A stretch of 64,000 nucleotides of DNA from Lacrimispora amygdalina. Lineage in GTDB: Bacteria > Bacillota > Clostridia > Lachnospirales > Lachnospiraceae. Each line of letters begins with the position of its first letter. Within the stretch, counting starts at the first letter, position 1. The stretch is taken from the NCBI RefSeq assembly GCF_900205965.1, contig NZ_OAOF01000001.1, positions 62,001 to 126,000 on the forward strand, written 5' to 3'. The translations under genes were made by a program, and so were the position numbers. This document shows positions 51,840 to 61,124 of this stretch, piece by piece. The notes under the pieces were generated by a model, which was not told where the DNA came from, made no database searches, and saw only the letters and a list, made by a program, of their open reading frames with translations.

Positions 51840-53285
51840 TTATAAAATTGTAATCCGGTTCCGTCCGCTTTCTTTCGAATGATAGAGCGCCTCATCAACT
51901 TTTTTAACCATCTGCTCCATGCTAAGGTCTTCCTCCACCTCTGAAATCCCCACACTGATAGTCACATGGTAATTTTCATTCTTTTCCCCACTTTTTAATG
52001 TGTCCATAAAACGTTCCATGATTTGCTTTGCTTCATCAGGTCCCACTAATAAGATACCGAAAAACTCATCTCCACCCCATCGAGCTGCGATTCCATATTC
52101 GTTAATTGCATTTTGTAAGTCCTGCCCGACCATTTTAATGACGGAATTTCCAAATATGTGGCCATATGAATCGTTAATATTCTTAAAATGGTCAATGTCG
52201 AACATGAACAACGTTTTTTTCCTCTTCCCATTCTTTCGTAGAATTGTCGAATACCGTCTGGAAAATTCCTTTCGATTGGGAAGTCCCGTTAACTCATCTG
52301 TATTCTCAATCTTAACAATACGCAGATTGCAATTGATAAAAACTGATGTGGAAACCACAATACATGCAGCCAGGGCAACAAGCATAAAAAACACATTACT
52401 TTTTACACGTTCCTGAAATACCTGACTGATGGAACTGGTATCCATCTCAAGTACCAGATACCAGCCAAGCATTCTATCATACTGAGTGATTAAACATTTT
52501 CGCTTCCCTTCCGATGTGTACCATTGCATAATCGGGGTTTCAGATTCTTTTAACTGAAGGCTGTCTGTAATTCCAACCCGTTTTTGCAATTCTTCTTCAC
52601 TGATAAAAATATCGGTACTCCCTTTAAAAGAAGTTTCAGCTCCCATGACATTAATGATATGAACCGACAAGCCATAATCTCTTTCATAAGAATAGATCGT
52701 ATCTCCCAGTGAATCAACCTGTAATCCCACTCCTATCACACCCAGAAGTGATCCATCACTGCCTTCTACACGAAAATTTACAAAGACCGTAATATAATCA
52801 TTCTTCGTCTCGTTGGTGTCTACCTCAAGATCATATTCATTACCTGATTTGATAAAATTATAATACCAGACATCATGTTCATCTGATTCTGATATTGTCT
52901 TATTAAAGCCGCCCTGATAGTAATAATTTCCTGTTTCTGCTGAAATACAAAATACCGTTGTATATCCATATTTATTCCGGTACGCATTCAAATAATTATA
53001 TAACTGTTTCAGGTATGTATCATTCCCAGCATTTTGAGGCTCCTGTGAAAGCCATTTTTTCAGAAATTCATCATTCGCCATTGTCTTGGAAACCATCACC
53101 GGCTTAGTCATAGAGTCTTCCACATGGCTGGAAATATCTTTATTGGCCAGACTTAAGATGTTTTCCAGATGTTTTTCAGCCAGATCCTGATACGCTGTGG
53201 TATCTCTATAAACGATACCGATAAAACCAATTATAATGGAAATGATGATAATAAGATTACTAAGTAGTAGTATATGCTTTTTCAC
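51840..53285 (-). CDS. Cache-GGDEF diguanylate cyclase
   Basis: Membrane sensor that makes c-di-GMP. Helices at about 5-25 and 295-318 flank an extracytoplasmic dCache-type sensor ('FCISAETGNYYYQGGFNK', 'DYITVFVNFRVEGSDGSLLGVIGVG' in part). The C-terminal GGDEF domain has 'LTGLPNRKEF' and intact 'ARWGGDEFFGIL'. No RxxD inhibitory site is evident five residues before the motif. GTG start (53283-53285) follows AGAGGAG. No linked effector; it adds to the GGDEF-EAL protein at 35.4 kb. Confidence 0.92.
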   Translation of the reverse strand: MKKHILLLSNLIIIISIIIGFIGIVYRDTTAYQDLAEKHLENILSLANKDISSHVEDSMTKPVMVSKTMANDEFLKKWLSQEPQNAGNDTYLKQLYNYLNAYRNKYGYTTVFCISAETGNYYYQGGFNKTISESDEHDVWYYNFIKSGNEYDLEVDTNETKNDYITVFVNFRVEGSDGSLLGVIGVGLQVDSLGDTIYSYERDYGLSVHIINVMGAETSFKGSTDIFISEEELQKRVGITDSLQLKESETPIMQWYTSEGKRKCLITQYDRMLGWYLVLEMDTSSISQVFQERVKSNVFFMLVALAACIVVSTSVFINCNLRIVKIENTDELTGLPNRKEFSRRYSTILRKNGKRKKTLFMFDIDHFKNINDSYGHIFGNSVIKMVGQDLQNAINEYGIAARWGGDEFFGILLVGPDEAKQIMERFMDTLKSGEKNENYHVTISVGISEVEEDLSMEQMVKKVDEALYHSKESGRNRITIL

Positions 53286-53572
53286 ATTTGCTCCTCTTGG
53301 TCATAGCCTGGATCTGTTTTTTACGGTTTATTCCAAAATCCATTTTAGCTACCGATATAGATATTTTATATAAAAATTTGAATATCCCTCTCATTATATA
53401 TGATAACCAACGTCATTTCTATATTATAATCATATGCTTACGAAAATTAAGTTAAGAAGCAATTGTATAAGAAAATCAGTCCTAAATCCACAGATATCCA
53501 TGCGTTTTTGTAGCTGAGGCGGAGAATATGAAAATTTTTCAGTGCTTGTGGCCATTGGTGAAGAAGGTTAAG

Positions 53573-53791
53573 TTAAAATTTAAATTGTGCAAAACGATTA
53601 ACAGTTTCTCTAAGTCCCACCTTCATAGCTGATTCACCTACATCGCTGCGTTGACGAATGTTAGTTTCTAATAGATCTTGTAGGATTTGGGGTGCGTCGT
53701 TGTGCTGATCTGCGTTGTTCATGGCATTATTATCACTCCTGACAGTGAAATATACATTGAAATTTACAAGAAATTTTCCATTTGTTAACAA
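53573..53791 (-). CDS. Small hypothetical protein
   Basis: A frame of up to 72 aa; the likely product begins at the internal ATG (complement of 53720-53722), giving about 49 aa: starts MNNADQHNDAPQILQDL and ends NRFAQFKF. Its acidic then amphipathic composition looks protein-like, but I do not recognise a family. An AGGAG is 13 bases from the internal ATG, rather far. It stands alone in an otherwise sparse 0.85-kb stretch (53286-54134). Confidence 0.35.
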   Translation of the reverse strand: MLTNGKFLVNFNVYFTVRSDNNAMNNADQHNDAPQILQDLLETNIRQRSDVGESAMKVGLRETVNRFAQFKF

Positions 53792-53884
53792 CTGGTATTA
53801 GTGCATTATAACGCACCAGAACGTTCATATAGACGTTTGATGGTATGGGGTGGGGATTTATTTACATGTAATTTAAGGCACTAA

Positions 53885-53931
53885 AATAAGCCCATATACT
53901 CATATTTTTCATACATGCATACGGACTTATT
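53885..53931. repeat. Long imperfect hairpin
   Basis: AATAAG (53885-53890) and CTTATT (53926-53931) close a hairpin that continues inward with G-T pairs (CCCATAT opposite ATACGG). On the minus strand it ends in TTATTTTAG, so it may act as a terminator for the metA operon or the small frame at 53973. Confidence 0.45.
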
Positions 53932-53972
53932 TACATTTCCAAATACTATTATTATACAGATCTTTTCTTCAC

Positions 53973-54131
53973 TTATTTTTGTACCCCAATTTGTTTTAAA
54001 CCGTACCCCAATCGTACCCCCAATTTTTCACTAAAGCATAATATTTGACTATACTTTACGATAGTCTTATCTATTCCGTATTTACCGTAAAATGTCTGAA
54101 ATACCCTTATATAGCGCACGTTCTGTACCAT
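53973..54131 (-). CDS. Possible short basic ORF downstream of metA
   Basis: An open frame of 52 codons starts 3 bases after the metA stop (ATG complement of 54129-54131). It begins MVQNVRYIRVFQTFYGKYG and ends LGVRLGYGLKQIGVQK. The end is written by three copies of GTACCCCAAT (one with an extra C) at 53981, 54003 and 54014, i.e. an 11-bp unit with one 22-bp step. It is Tyr/Lys-rich. The ribosome site is poor, so it may be a relic or repeat rather than a gene. Confidence 0.3.
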   Translation of the reverse strand: MVQNVRYIRVFQTFYGKYGIDKTIVKYSQILCFSEKLGVRLGYGLKQIGVQK

Positions 54132-54134
54132 TTC

Positions 54135-55040
54135 CTAAAGTTCATAAGGCGTCACCTGATATACATAATAATTCAACCAATTCCCATAAATCGTATTCGT
54201 TGCATTCCTCCAGCACAATACTGGCCTCGTATCCGGATCATCGTCCTCATAATAATTACATGGAATCTCCGGATTCAGTCCCTTATCCAGATCCCTGTGA
54301 TACTCCCCATTGAGCGTCATGCGGTCATATTCCGGATGTCCCTGTATAAAAACCTGTTTTCCATCCTCACTCATCACCATCAGGATGCCTGCCTCTTTTG
54401 ACTCCGCCAGAATCTCCAGCCCCGGATGCTTCTCAATATCCCCTCTCCTCACTTCCGTATACCGTGAGTGTGGTGCCATCACATAATCATCAAGACTACG
54501 TACCAGCGGCACTTTCCTGTTCAGCACCCTATGTCTGTAAATACCGGAAAGCTTTTTATCCCTCTTATACTTCGGCACTCCATAATGATAATAAAGCCCT
54601 GCCTGGGCTCCCCAGCAGATATGAAGGGAGCTGGTTACATTTGTTTTGCTCCACTCCATAATCTTTGTCAGTTCCTCCCAGTAGTTCACCTCTTCGAATT
54701 CCATATTCTCAACCGGTGCTCCGGTAATAATCATTCCATCGAATTTTTTCTCCTTAACCTCATCAAAATACACATAAAACTTATTCAAATGACTGGCAGA
54801 GGTATTCTTTGATGTGTGACTCTCCAGCATCAAAAATGTACAATCCACCTGCAGCGGAGTATTGGACAATGCACGCAGAAGCTGCGTTTCTGTCTCTTCT
54901 TTAATTGGCATTAAATTAATAATCAGGATTTCAAGGGGACGGATGTCCTGGCTTAAGGCCCGGTCCTCGTCCATGATAAATATGTTCTCTGTTTCCAGTA
55001 TGGCCTTCGCAGGTAAATCCTTTTGTACTTTAATTGGCAT
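54135..55040 (-). CDS. metA: Homoserine O-acetyltransferase (MetA family)
   Basis: First committed enzyme of methionine synthesis from homoserine, 301 aa. The nucleophile is Cys142 in 'HICWGAQAG'. Residue 111 is glutamate ('GAPVENMEF'), which in this family marks acetyl-CoA rather than succinyl-CoA use (established for the Bacillus cereus enzyme). It therefore should make O-acetylhomoserine despite the common 'succinyltransferase' label. It is 3 bp behind ligA in the rluB-ligA-metA operon, an odd mix of functions. No SAM riboswitch is seen. Confidence 0.93.
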   Translation of the reverse strand: MPIKVQKDLPAKAILETENIFIMDEDRALSQDIRPLEILIINLMPIKEETETQLLRALSNTPLQVDCTFLMLESHTSKNTSASHLNKFYVYFDEVKEKKFDGMIITGAPVENMEFEEVNYWEELTKIMEWSKTNVTSSLHICWGAQAGLYYHYGVPKYKRDKKLSGIYRHRVLNRKVPLVRSLDDYVMAPHSRYTEVRRGDIEKHPGLEILAESKEAGILMVMSEDGKQVFIQGHPEYDRMTLNGEYHRDLDKGLNPEIPCNYYEDDDPDTRPVLCWRNATNTIYGNWLNYYVYQVTPYEL

Positions 55041-55043
55041 AAT

Positions 55044-57002
55044 TTATCCCTCCAGCAGTTTTATGAAATCCTCTTCTGAAATAATGGGCACTCCCAGTTC
55101 CTTTGCCTTTTTATTTTTCGATGAATTGGATGTGGTATCGTTGTTGATTAAATAGGTTGTTTTGGAAGTTACCGATCCGGCAGCTTTGCCTCCCTGTGCC
55201 TCGATGGCTTCCTGAAGGGCTTTCCGGTTCTCGAACCGCTCCACAGATCCGGTAATAACAAATGTCATTCCTTCCAGCCGCTTTTCTCCCGCTGTCTCTG
55301 CTTCCTGCTCAATGGTTACCTCCGCTAACAGATGGTCTGTGATCTCATTGTTCTTTTCGTCCTTAAAATAGGTAATCCACGCATCTGCCAACACCTTTCC
55401 AATGCCTGAAACAGCAATCAGCTCCTCTTCCTCTGCATGTCGCATTCGATCAAAATCGTAGCGGAACTCCCGGCAGAGCATCTTCGCATTGGCAACGCCG
55501 ATTCCGGCAATTCCAAGTCCGTATATCAGACGGGGCAGAGTCGTATGGGACGCTGTTTTTACTGCCTGCATTAAATTATCATAGGATTTTCTGCCGAAAC
55601 CCTCCATCTGGGTAATGACTTCCTCATGCTGGTCCAAATGAAAGATATCAGCAAATTCCTTAATAAATCCGGCACCGATAAACTTTTCCAGTGTGGCTTC
55701 TGATAATCCATCAATATTTAAAGCATCCCGGCTTACAAACAGGGAAAATCTCTTGATCCGCTTCGCCTGGCAGTCCGGGTTCGTGCAGTATAAACTTTTT
55801 ACGTCATTGGTTTTTCGGATCTCCGTCCTGCCGTCACATACCGGACAGTGGTCCGGAATCTTTATTGTTCCGCTTCTGGTTAAGTTGTCGGCAATCTGGG
55901 GGATAATCATATTCGCCTTGTAAACCGTGATCTGGTCCCCTTCTCCAAGCTCCAGAGCTTCCATAATGCTTAAGTTATGCACGCTGGCACGGCTTACTGT
56001 GGTGCCCTCTAACTCCACCGGCTCAAAGATGGCTACCGGGTTAATCAGACCTGTTCTTGATGCACTCCATTCAATTTCTTTCAGTGTCGTTTCCCTGATC
56101 TCATCAGCCCATTTAAATGCAATGGCGTTGCGTGGGAATTTGGCTGTCCGTCCAAGGGACTCTCCGTAAGCGATATCATCATACAAAAGCACAAGACCAT
56201 CTGATGGAATGTCATATTCCGGCACGGTCTTTGCAAACTCCTCCACTGCATCACCTATGGTATCCTTCGTCACCATCTTATAATCCACCACATCAAACCC
56301 CTGGGCTTTCAGCCACTGAAACTGCTCATTTCTGGAGTTTTTAAAATCAACACCTGCTGCTGAAACCAGAGCGAATGCCTTATAATTCACATTTCGGCGG
56401 GCGGTGATCTGATTGTTTAACTGTCTGACGGAACCACTGCATAGATTTCTCGGATTCTTATACTTTGCGGCAACATCTTCAATCCCGTCATTAATCCGGT
56501 GAAAGTCAGAATACTTGATTACAGCCTCTCCTCTTATAACCAGCTCTCCCTGATAGGAAATAGTAAGAGGGATGTTGGCAAATACCCTGGCATTGCTGGT
56601 AATTACCTCTCCGATCTCACCATTGCCCCGGGTAACTGCTTTTTGAAGCGTTCCATCCCGGTAGACTAAGACAACGGTCAGACCGTCCAGCTTCCAGGAA
56701 AGAATGCCTCTCTGATCCCCCAGCCAGTCCGCCAGATCATCTCTGCTCTTTGTCTTGCCCAGAGAGAGCATGGGGGTTTCATGGGCTTCCTTCGGGAGCT
56801 CGCTTAAGACCTGATAGCCTACGTTCTGGGTTGGGCTGTTGGAAAGAACAATTCCGGTCTCTTCTTCCAGCGCCGCCAGTTCATCATAAAGACGGTCATA
56901 CTCAAAATTACTCATGATCTCCCGGCTTTCCTGGTAGTAAGCTTTCCCTGCTTCCTGCAACAGGACAATCAGCTCTTTGATTCGATTTAATTTATCGTCC
57001 AT
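55044..57002 (-). CDS. ligA: NAD-dependent DNA ligase LigA
   Basis: Seals DNA nicks using NAD. The 652 aa contain the adenylation lysine in 'SWKLDGLTVVLVYRDGT', the OB domain, a four-cysteine zinc site ('CPVCDG', 'CTNPDC'), helix-hairpin-helix repeats and a C-terminal BRCT ('LEGMTFVITGSVERFENR'). The active motif is WKLDG rather than the usual PKIDG/CKVDG, and the chain is a little short, so this is a divergent LigA. It overlaps the pseudouridine synthase gene by 11 bp. Whether it is the only ligase cannot be seen here. Confidence 0.92.
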   Translation of the reverse strand: MDDKLNRIKELIVLLQEAGKAYYQESREIMSNFEYDRLYDELAALEEETGIVLSNSPTQNVGYQVLSELPKEAHETPMLSLGKTKSRDDLADWLGDQRGILSWKLDGLTVVLVYRDGTLQKAVTRGNGEIGEVITSNARVFANIPLTISYQGELVIRGEAVIKYSDFHRINDGIEDVAAKYKNPRNLCSGSVRQLNNQITARRNVNYKAFALVSAAGVDFKNSRNEQFQWLKAQGFDVVDYKMVTKDTIGDAVEEFAKTVPEYDIPSDGLVLLYDDIAYGESLGRTAKFPRNAIAFKWADEIRETTLKEIEWSASRTGLINPVAIFEPVELEGTTVSRASVHNLSIMEALELGEGDQITVYKANMIIPQIADNLTRSGTIKIPDHCPVCDGRTEIRKTNDVKSLYCTNPDCQAKRIKRFSLFVSRDALNIDGLSEATLEKFIGAGFIKEFADIFHLDQHEEVITQMEGFGRKSYDNLMQAVKTASHTTLPRLIYGLGIAGIGVANAKMLCREFRYDFDRMRHAEEEELIAVSGIGKVLADAWITYFKDEKNNEITDHLLAEVTIEQEAETAGEKRLEGMTFVITGSVERFENRKALQEAIEAQGGKAAGSVTSKTTYLINNDTTSNSSKNKKAKELGVPIISEEDFIKLLEG

Positions 57003-57780
57003 CAGATTTCTCCTTTTTCTGTTCTTGATAGGAAAGACTGGTCGAGCCTTTTAAAGACTCCTTCATCTGGTGGTATTCACGCCGGGAAAGTTCACGGTAA
57101 GCACCCGGCTTTAAATCTCCTAATTCAATATTCATGATCCGCATCCGTTTTAACATGCGTACCTCAAAACCAAGCTGGCTGCACATTCGCCGGATCTGAC
57201 GGTTTAATCCCTGGGTTAATACAATGCGGAATGCTTTTTCTCCTGCTTTTTCCGCAAAACAGGGCTTAGTCGTTACGTTTAATTCGGAAAGAGTGACACC
57301 CTTTCGCATCTTTCTGATGAAATCATCGGTAACAGGGCGGTTCACCTTAACTAAATATTCCTTTTCATGAGCATTACCGCTGCGCATGATTTTATTCACT
57401 AAATCTCCCTGGTTAGTCATAAGAATCAGCCCTTCGGATTCCTTGTCCAGACGGCCGATGGGATAAATCCGCACAGGATAGTTTACCAGATCCACGATAT
57501 TGGGAGCCCGGTCCTTGTCTGAGGTGGTACATACCACTCCCCGGGGTTTATGGACTGCTAAAAAAACAGGCTCTGCCTTATGGCCTGCTTCCCCTTTGGC
57601 TGCACGGACAGCACGGCCCTTCACGATAACCGACTGTCCCGGAAGTACCTTCTGCCCCGGTACTGCAGCCTGTCCGTCGATTTTGACCTTTCCTGCCTCT
57701 ATGAGCCGGTCTGCCTCCCTGCGGGAACAGACACCTGCCTCACTTAAATATTTATTCAGACGGATTCCATTTGCATCCAT
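56992..57780 (-). CDS. Pseudouridine synthase, RsuA/RluB/RluF family
   Basis: RNA-modifying enzyme of 262 aa. N-terminal S4 domain ('IRLNKYLSEAGVCSRREADRL') and catalytic aspartate motif 'YPIGRLDKESEGLILMTN', with 'GLNRQIRRMCSQLGFEV' further on. The RluF/RluB-type split of 23S rRNA targets cannot be made with certainty; 'LNRQIRRMC' favours RluF-like. Start of the rluB-type-ligA-metA operon; AAGGGAG precedes the ATG. Confidence 0.92.
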   Translation of the reverse strand: MDANGIRLNKYLSEAGVCSRREADRLIEAGKVKIDGQAAVPGQKVLPGQSVIVKGRAVRAAKGEAGHKAEPVFLAVHKPRGVVCTTSDKDRAPNIVDLVNYPVRIYPIGRLDKESEGLILMTNQGDLVNKIMRSGNAHEKEYLVKVNRPVTDDFIRKMRKGVTLSELNVTTKPCFAEKAGEKAFRIVLTQGLNRQIRRMCSQLGFEVRMLKRMRIMNIELGDLKPGAYRELSRREYHQMKESLKGSTSLSYQEQKKEKSDGR

Positions 57781-57964
57781 AGTTGTTCTCCCTTACTGTT
57801 TGCTAGATAAAAATTATATCATTGCAAAAGAGGAACGTCAAATTTTTATCTTCCATATGACCTGGATTTTTTTTCTTCTCTCTCTGGAGAAATATGGTTT
57901 GCTTTTTTAGGAAAGAAGTATTATAATGATAATAAATACTATTATTACAAAGGAGGAATTGGTT

Positions 57965-58363
57965 ATGCCATGGACACAGAATTTATCTGTAGGAATAACA
58001 ATGATTGATGATCAGCATAAGATGTGGTTTGAGAAAGCGGAGGCACTGTTCGACGCAGGAAAGAATAATAAGGCTAAGGAATATGTGGGGGAGCTGTTAG
58101 ATTTTCTTGATGATTACACAAAGAAGCATTTTGCAGACGAGGAAGTTTACATGCAGAAGATCCATTATCCGGGTTATGCAGAGCAGAAACAGGCTCACAC
58201 CGCTTTTATCGCCCGGCTGACCAAGCTTAGAAATGATTATAAAACTTCAGGCGGCAATTTACTTGTGATTTTAAATGCGAACCAGATGGTGCTGGAATGG
58301 CTGACAAAACACATTTCAAATATGGACAAAAAGATAGGCGAATACGCAAAGACCGCCCATTAA
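57965..58363 (+). CDS. Bacteriohemerythrin
   Basis: Di-iron oxygen-binding protein of 132 aa. It begins MPWTQNLSVGITMIDDQHKM and carries the ligand histidines and carboxylates in 'DDQHKMWFEKAEALF', 'KKHFADEEVYM', 'QKQAHTAF' and 'LTKHISNMDKKIGEY'. It probably binds or removes oxygen, protecting anaerobic enzymes. ATG at 57965 is chosen for AAAGGAGG; the open frame extends to 57926. Monocistronic with a terminator. Confidence 0.95.
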   Translation: MPWTQNLSVGITMIDDQHKMWFEKAEALFDAGKNNKAKEYVGELLDFLDDYTKKHFADEEVYMQKIHYPGYAEQKQAHTAFIARLTKLRNDYKTSGGNLLVILNANQMVLEWLTKHISNMDKKIGEYAKTAH

Positions 58364-58369
58364 ATGCAC

Positions 58370-58409
58370 AAGAGGACTTAAATGCAGATCCATTCAAGCC
58401 CTCTTTTTA
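58370..58409. terminator. Terminator after bacteriohemerythrin
   Basis: AAGAGGACTT (58370-58379) and AAGCCCTCTT (58396-58405) pair at 9 of 10 positions and are followed by a T run on the plus strand. Confidence 0.75.
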
Positions 58410-58415
58410 TTATTT

Positions 58416-58643
58416 TTACGTAAACTTATAATGCACTTCACAGCCGTTAGAAATGCGGTTGCAGATATTTACCACCCGCTCCATGACAGCCGTAATCTTG
58501 CTGTTCTCCATCTCAATGTTCATTAATTTCAAGTCTTTTGAGATCTTTATCAACTTTACCCCATCAACCTTCGCAATCTCCCGTTCAATTTTTCTGGCCT
58601 TCAGTCGGTCTGACAGGGCGTAAACGTGGTAACTCCTGTTCAC
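58416..58643 (-). CDS. Small HMA-fold-like protein, Feo-associated
   Basis: Protein of 75 aa with a beta-alpha-beta-like pattern similar to heavy-metal-associated domains ('IEREIAKVDGVKLIKISKDLKLMNIEME') but without the CxxC metal site; single cysteines occur in 'NICNRISNGCEVH'. GTG start (58641-58643) follows GGAGGGAGAAGC. It is 64 bp behind the feoB remainder and probably belonged to that iron-uptake operon. Exact role unknown. Confidence 0.72.
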   Translation of the reverse strand: MNRSYHVYALSDRLKARKIEREIAKVDGVKLIKISKDLKLMNIEMENSKITAVMERVVNICNRISNGCEVHYKFT

Positions 58644-58707
58644 GCTTCTCCCTCCTTTCTATGAGTGTCTTACCCCTATTGTAGACAATCAGAAGGGATT
58701 TTAAACA

Positions 58708-59445
58708 TTACAGGAACGCCCTTGCAGCAGTTGTAAACAAAAAGCAGACAATCACTCCCGTTACAGTTGGTACAAGCCAGGACAGAAGAGTCCATTTCAC
58801 ACTCCCGGTCTCCTTCCTAATGGTCAGACAGGTGGTGGAACATGGCCAGTGCATCAGGGAAAAAAGCAGGGTGCTGACAGCTGTTATCCAGGTCCAGCCA
58901 TTGGTGGTTAAAAGATCCCTTAATACAGATAAATCATTGATCTCCCGAATGCTTCCTTCCGAAAGATAAGCCATGATAATAATTGGAACAACAATCTCAT
59001 TGGCAGGAAAACCAAGGATAAATGCCAGAAGAATTACTCCGTCAAGTCCGATAGCTCTGGCAAAGGGATCTAAAAATCCGGAACAAATGGATAACAGTGT
59101 CATGTCTCCCACTGTGATATTGGCCATCAGCCAGATGATTAATCCTGCCGGAGCAGCCACTGCAGCAGCTCTGCCAAGAACGAAGAGTGTTCTGTCAAAT
59201 ATAGACCGGACGATGACCTTTCCGATCTGGGGTCTGCGGTACGGGGGCAGCTCCAGGGTAAAGGATGACGGAATTCCTTTCAGTATAGTTACTGAGAGGA
59301 TTTTGGATATTACCAGGGTCATCAGGATTCCAAGGATAATGATACCTGATAAAATTCCCGCAGATAATACGGTGGAAAATGATCCCGTTGCTCCTCCGAT
59401 AAAAAACATGGTAATGATTGCAATCATGGTTGGAAATGCGCCACC
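58708..59445 (-). pseudogene. feoB: FeoB ferrous iron transporter, 3' part left by element insertion
   Basis: The C-terminal ~245 residues of FeoB: 'FPTMIAIITMFFIGG', 'KGIPSSFTLELPPYRRPQIGKV', 'RSIFDRTLFVLGRA', 'FILGFPANEIVVPIIIM'. The G-protein domain and first membrane helices are absent. The homology begins inside the 'NGRFPT' motif, where the text instead reads 'LGGGAFPT', and sequence upstream belongs to the element with the serine recombinase. The first part of feoB should lie on the far side of the element, outside the window. The remaining fragment has no proper start (a TTG at 59451 is accidental). Confidence 0.9.
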
Positions 59446-59495
59446 ACCCAAAAGGTAATTTTGCTCCGTACGACGAATAAAGGGCTGACAGTTCC

Positions 59496-61121
59496 TTACT
59501 CGCCGTCGATAAAAATATGGAGGTCTTGTCCGTCCCAGACAATTTTTTTGACCATCAGTTTGATTAACGCTCTCTTTTCTTCCATAGACAGCGTGTTAAA
59601 ATTGTTCTTGAAACTTGCTAATACCGTGGACAGCATATCCACCTGAATTTCTCTGTCGGCTATAATATTGGTATCCTTTTGCAAACGAATTTGTTCTTCT
59701 TTTAAGGAAGACAGCTCTTTGTCAAGCTCCGTTATTCTGGTGTTCACTCGTTCAATGAAAGCTGCTCCTAAATTTCCATGTGATAGTGTGTTGACCAAAT
59801 TCTCAATCTCACTGTTACATTTTTTTATTTTATCCTCTATGATTGCAAGCGGACTTTTCTGTGTCTGTCCTTGCAAGTCATGTTTCAGCTTTTCCAACAG
59901 CTTGTAGATACCGGAATTTTCATTGGTGTATTGCATGAGGTACTCACACACTAAATCATCTGCCTGCTGACCATTGATATTTTGACAGTCGCATAAATCC
60001 AGACCACCACGAAGTTTATTGTTACAAATATAATCATATAACTCATTGTTCGCACGTTTGCCGCCACGCTGTTTTGCAAACATACGACTTTTACATTTAT
60101 CACAATAGATTAAGCCAGAAAGCAAAGAATAGTCATTGTGCATGATAGCAGGTTTTGTACCTGTTGGAATGTTATCTTTTAAGATATTCTGAATGGCTAC
60201 CCACTTTTTACCGGATACACGCCCTTTGTGTTTTCCGATTGCAACAATCCACTTGTCCATTCCCTGGCGTGGAGCGTTCTTCTTTCTGTAATCACGCTTA
60301 TTATAGGCTAATAACGCATATTTACTGGAACATTCGGGTTTGTCAAAGCAAATATCTGCATGATGTTCCGTAAAGTAGTCCCATGCGTCTTCATCAGCAA
60401 TGCAGTAGACCGGATTTTGAAGAATTTCTTTGATTCCCAGCAGAGAGAGCATTTTTCCGGTACGGGACTGGATTCCCTGTTTAATTAAATATTTGCTTAC
60501 ACCTGACACACTGCGAAGCTCTATGAATTTTTCAAAAATACAATCCACTACTTTTAGTTCTTCTGGATTGTCTTTTAACTTGCAGGCAGTTTTGATTTTA
60601 CCATCGATAACGATTTCCTGTACCTTTTCAGAAGTAAATCCTGTGGGAGTAGTGCCGCCCAGCCAACGTCCGGTTCTTGCCAGCATGAGCATGTTGTCAC
60701 GGACACGCTCCGCTATGGTCTCCCGTTCCAGTTGGGCGAAAACGGAAGCTATGTACATCATGGCTTTTCCCATAGGCTTTGATGTGTCAAATTCTTCTTT
60801 GATACAAATGAAAGAAATATTGTGATTGTTCAAGTCTTCAATTAGAGAAGAAAAATCGCTTACATTACGACTGATACGGTCAAGGCGGTAGCAAACAATG
60901 TACTCCGGCTTGTTCAATTTGATGTCACGGAGCATTTGCTGAAACTGCGGTCTGTCCGTGTTCTTTGCAGAGAAGCCCTCGTCTTCATAAACGGTTATCT
61001 CTGCTTTATCGGCTAGAGAAAGTTTGGTTGCAATATATTCCCTGCACATTTCGATTTGATTTTCAACACTTTCACCCTTGCCGGTATAAACCGATTTACG
61101 GCTGTAAATAAAGATTCTCAA
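59496..61121 (-). CDS. Large serine recombinase (site-specific integrase)
   Basis: Integrase of 541 aa that inserts and removes the element. The resolvase domain starts 'MRIFIYSRKSVYTGKGESV' with the nucleophile serine at position 7 and has 'YEDEGFSAKNTDRPQFQQML' and 'VCYRLDRISRNVSDF'. A Recombinase domain (about 155-270), a zinc ribbon ('YCDKCKSRMF', later 'CDC') and a C-terminal coiled coil (about 415-495) follow. Start codon is TTG. It sits at the element end beside the broken feoB and 3 bp after a small RHH gene. Confidence 0.95.
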   Translation of the reverse strand: MRIFIYSRKSVYTGKGESVENQIEMCREYIATKLSLADKAEITVYEDEGFSAKNTDRPQFQQMLRDIKLNKPEYIVCYRLDRISRNVSDFSSLIEDLNNHNISFICIKEEFDTSKPMGKAMMYIASVFAQLERETIAERVRDNMLMLARTGRWLGGTTPTGFTSEKVQEIVIDGKIKTACKLKDNPEELKVVDCIFEKFIELRSVSGVSKYLIKQGIQSRTGKMLSLLGIKEILQNPVYCIADEDAWDYFTEHHADICFDKPECSSKYALLAYNKRDYRKKNAPRQGMDKWIVAIGKHKGRVSGKKWVAIQNILKDNIPTGTKPAIMHNDYSLLSGLIYCDKCKSRMFAKQRGGKRANNELYDYICNNKLRGGLDLCDCQNINGQQADDLVCEYLMQYTNENSGIYKLLEKLKHDLQGQTQKSPLAIIEDKIKKCNSEIENLVNTLSHGNLGAAFIERVNTRITELDKELSSLKEEQIRLQKDTNIIADREIQVDMLSTVLASFKNNFNTLSMEEKRALIKLMVKKIVWDGQDLHIFIDGE

Positions 61122-61124
61122 AGA

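Noticed and set aside
53981..54024. GTACCCCAAT repeats as a CRISPR array
   Set aside because: Units are only 10-11 bp with 1-12 bp between them, with no spacers of CRISPR size and no cas genes.
59195..59542. 115-codon minus-strand frame across the feoB/element junction
   Set aside because: Out of frame with both feoB and the recombinase; a shadow of the two.
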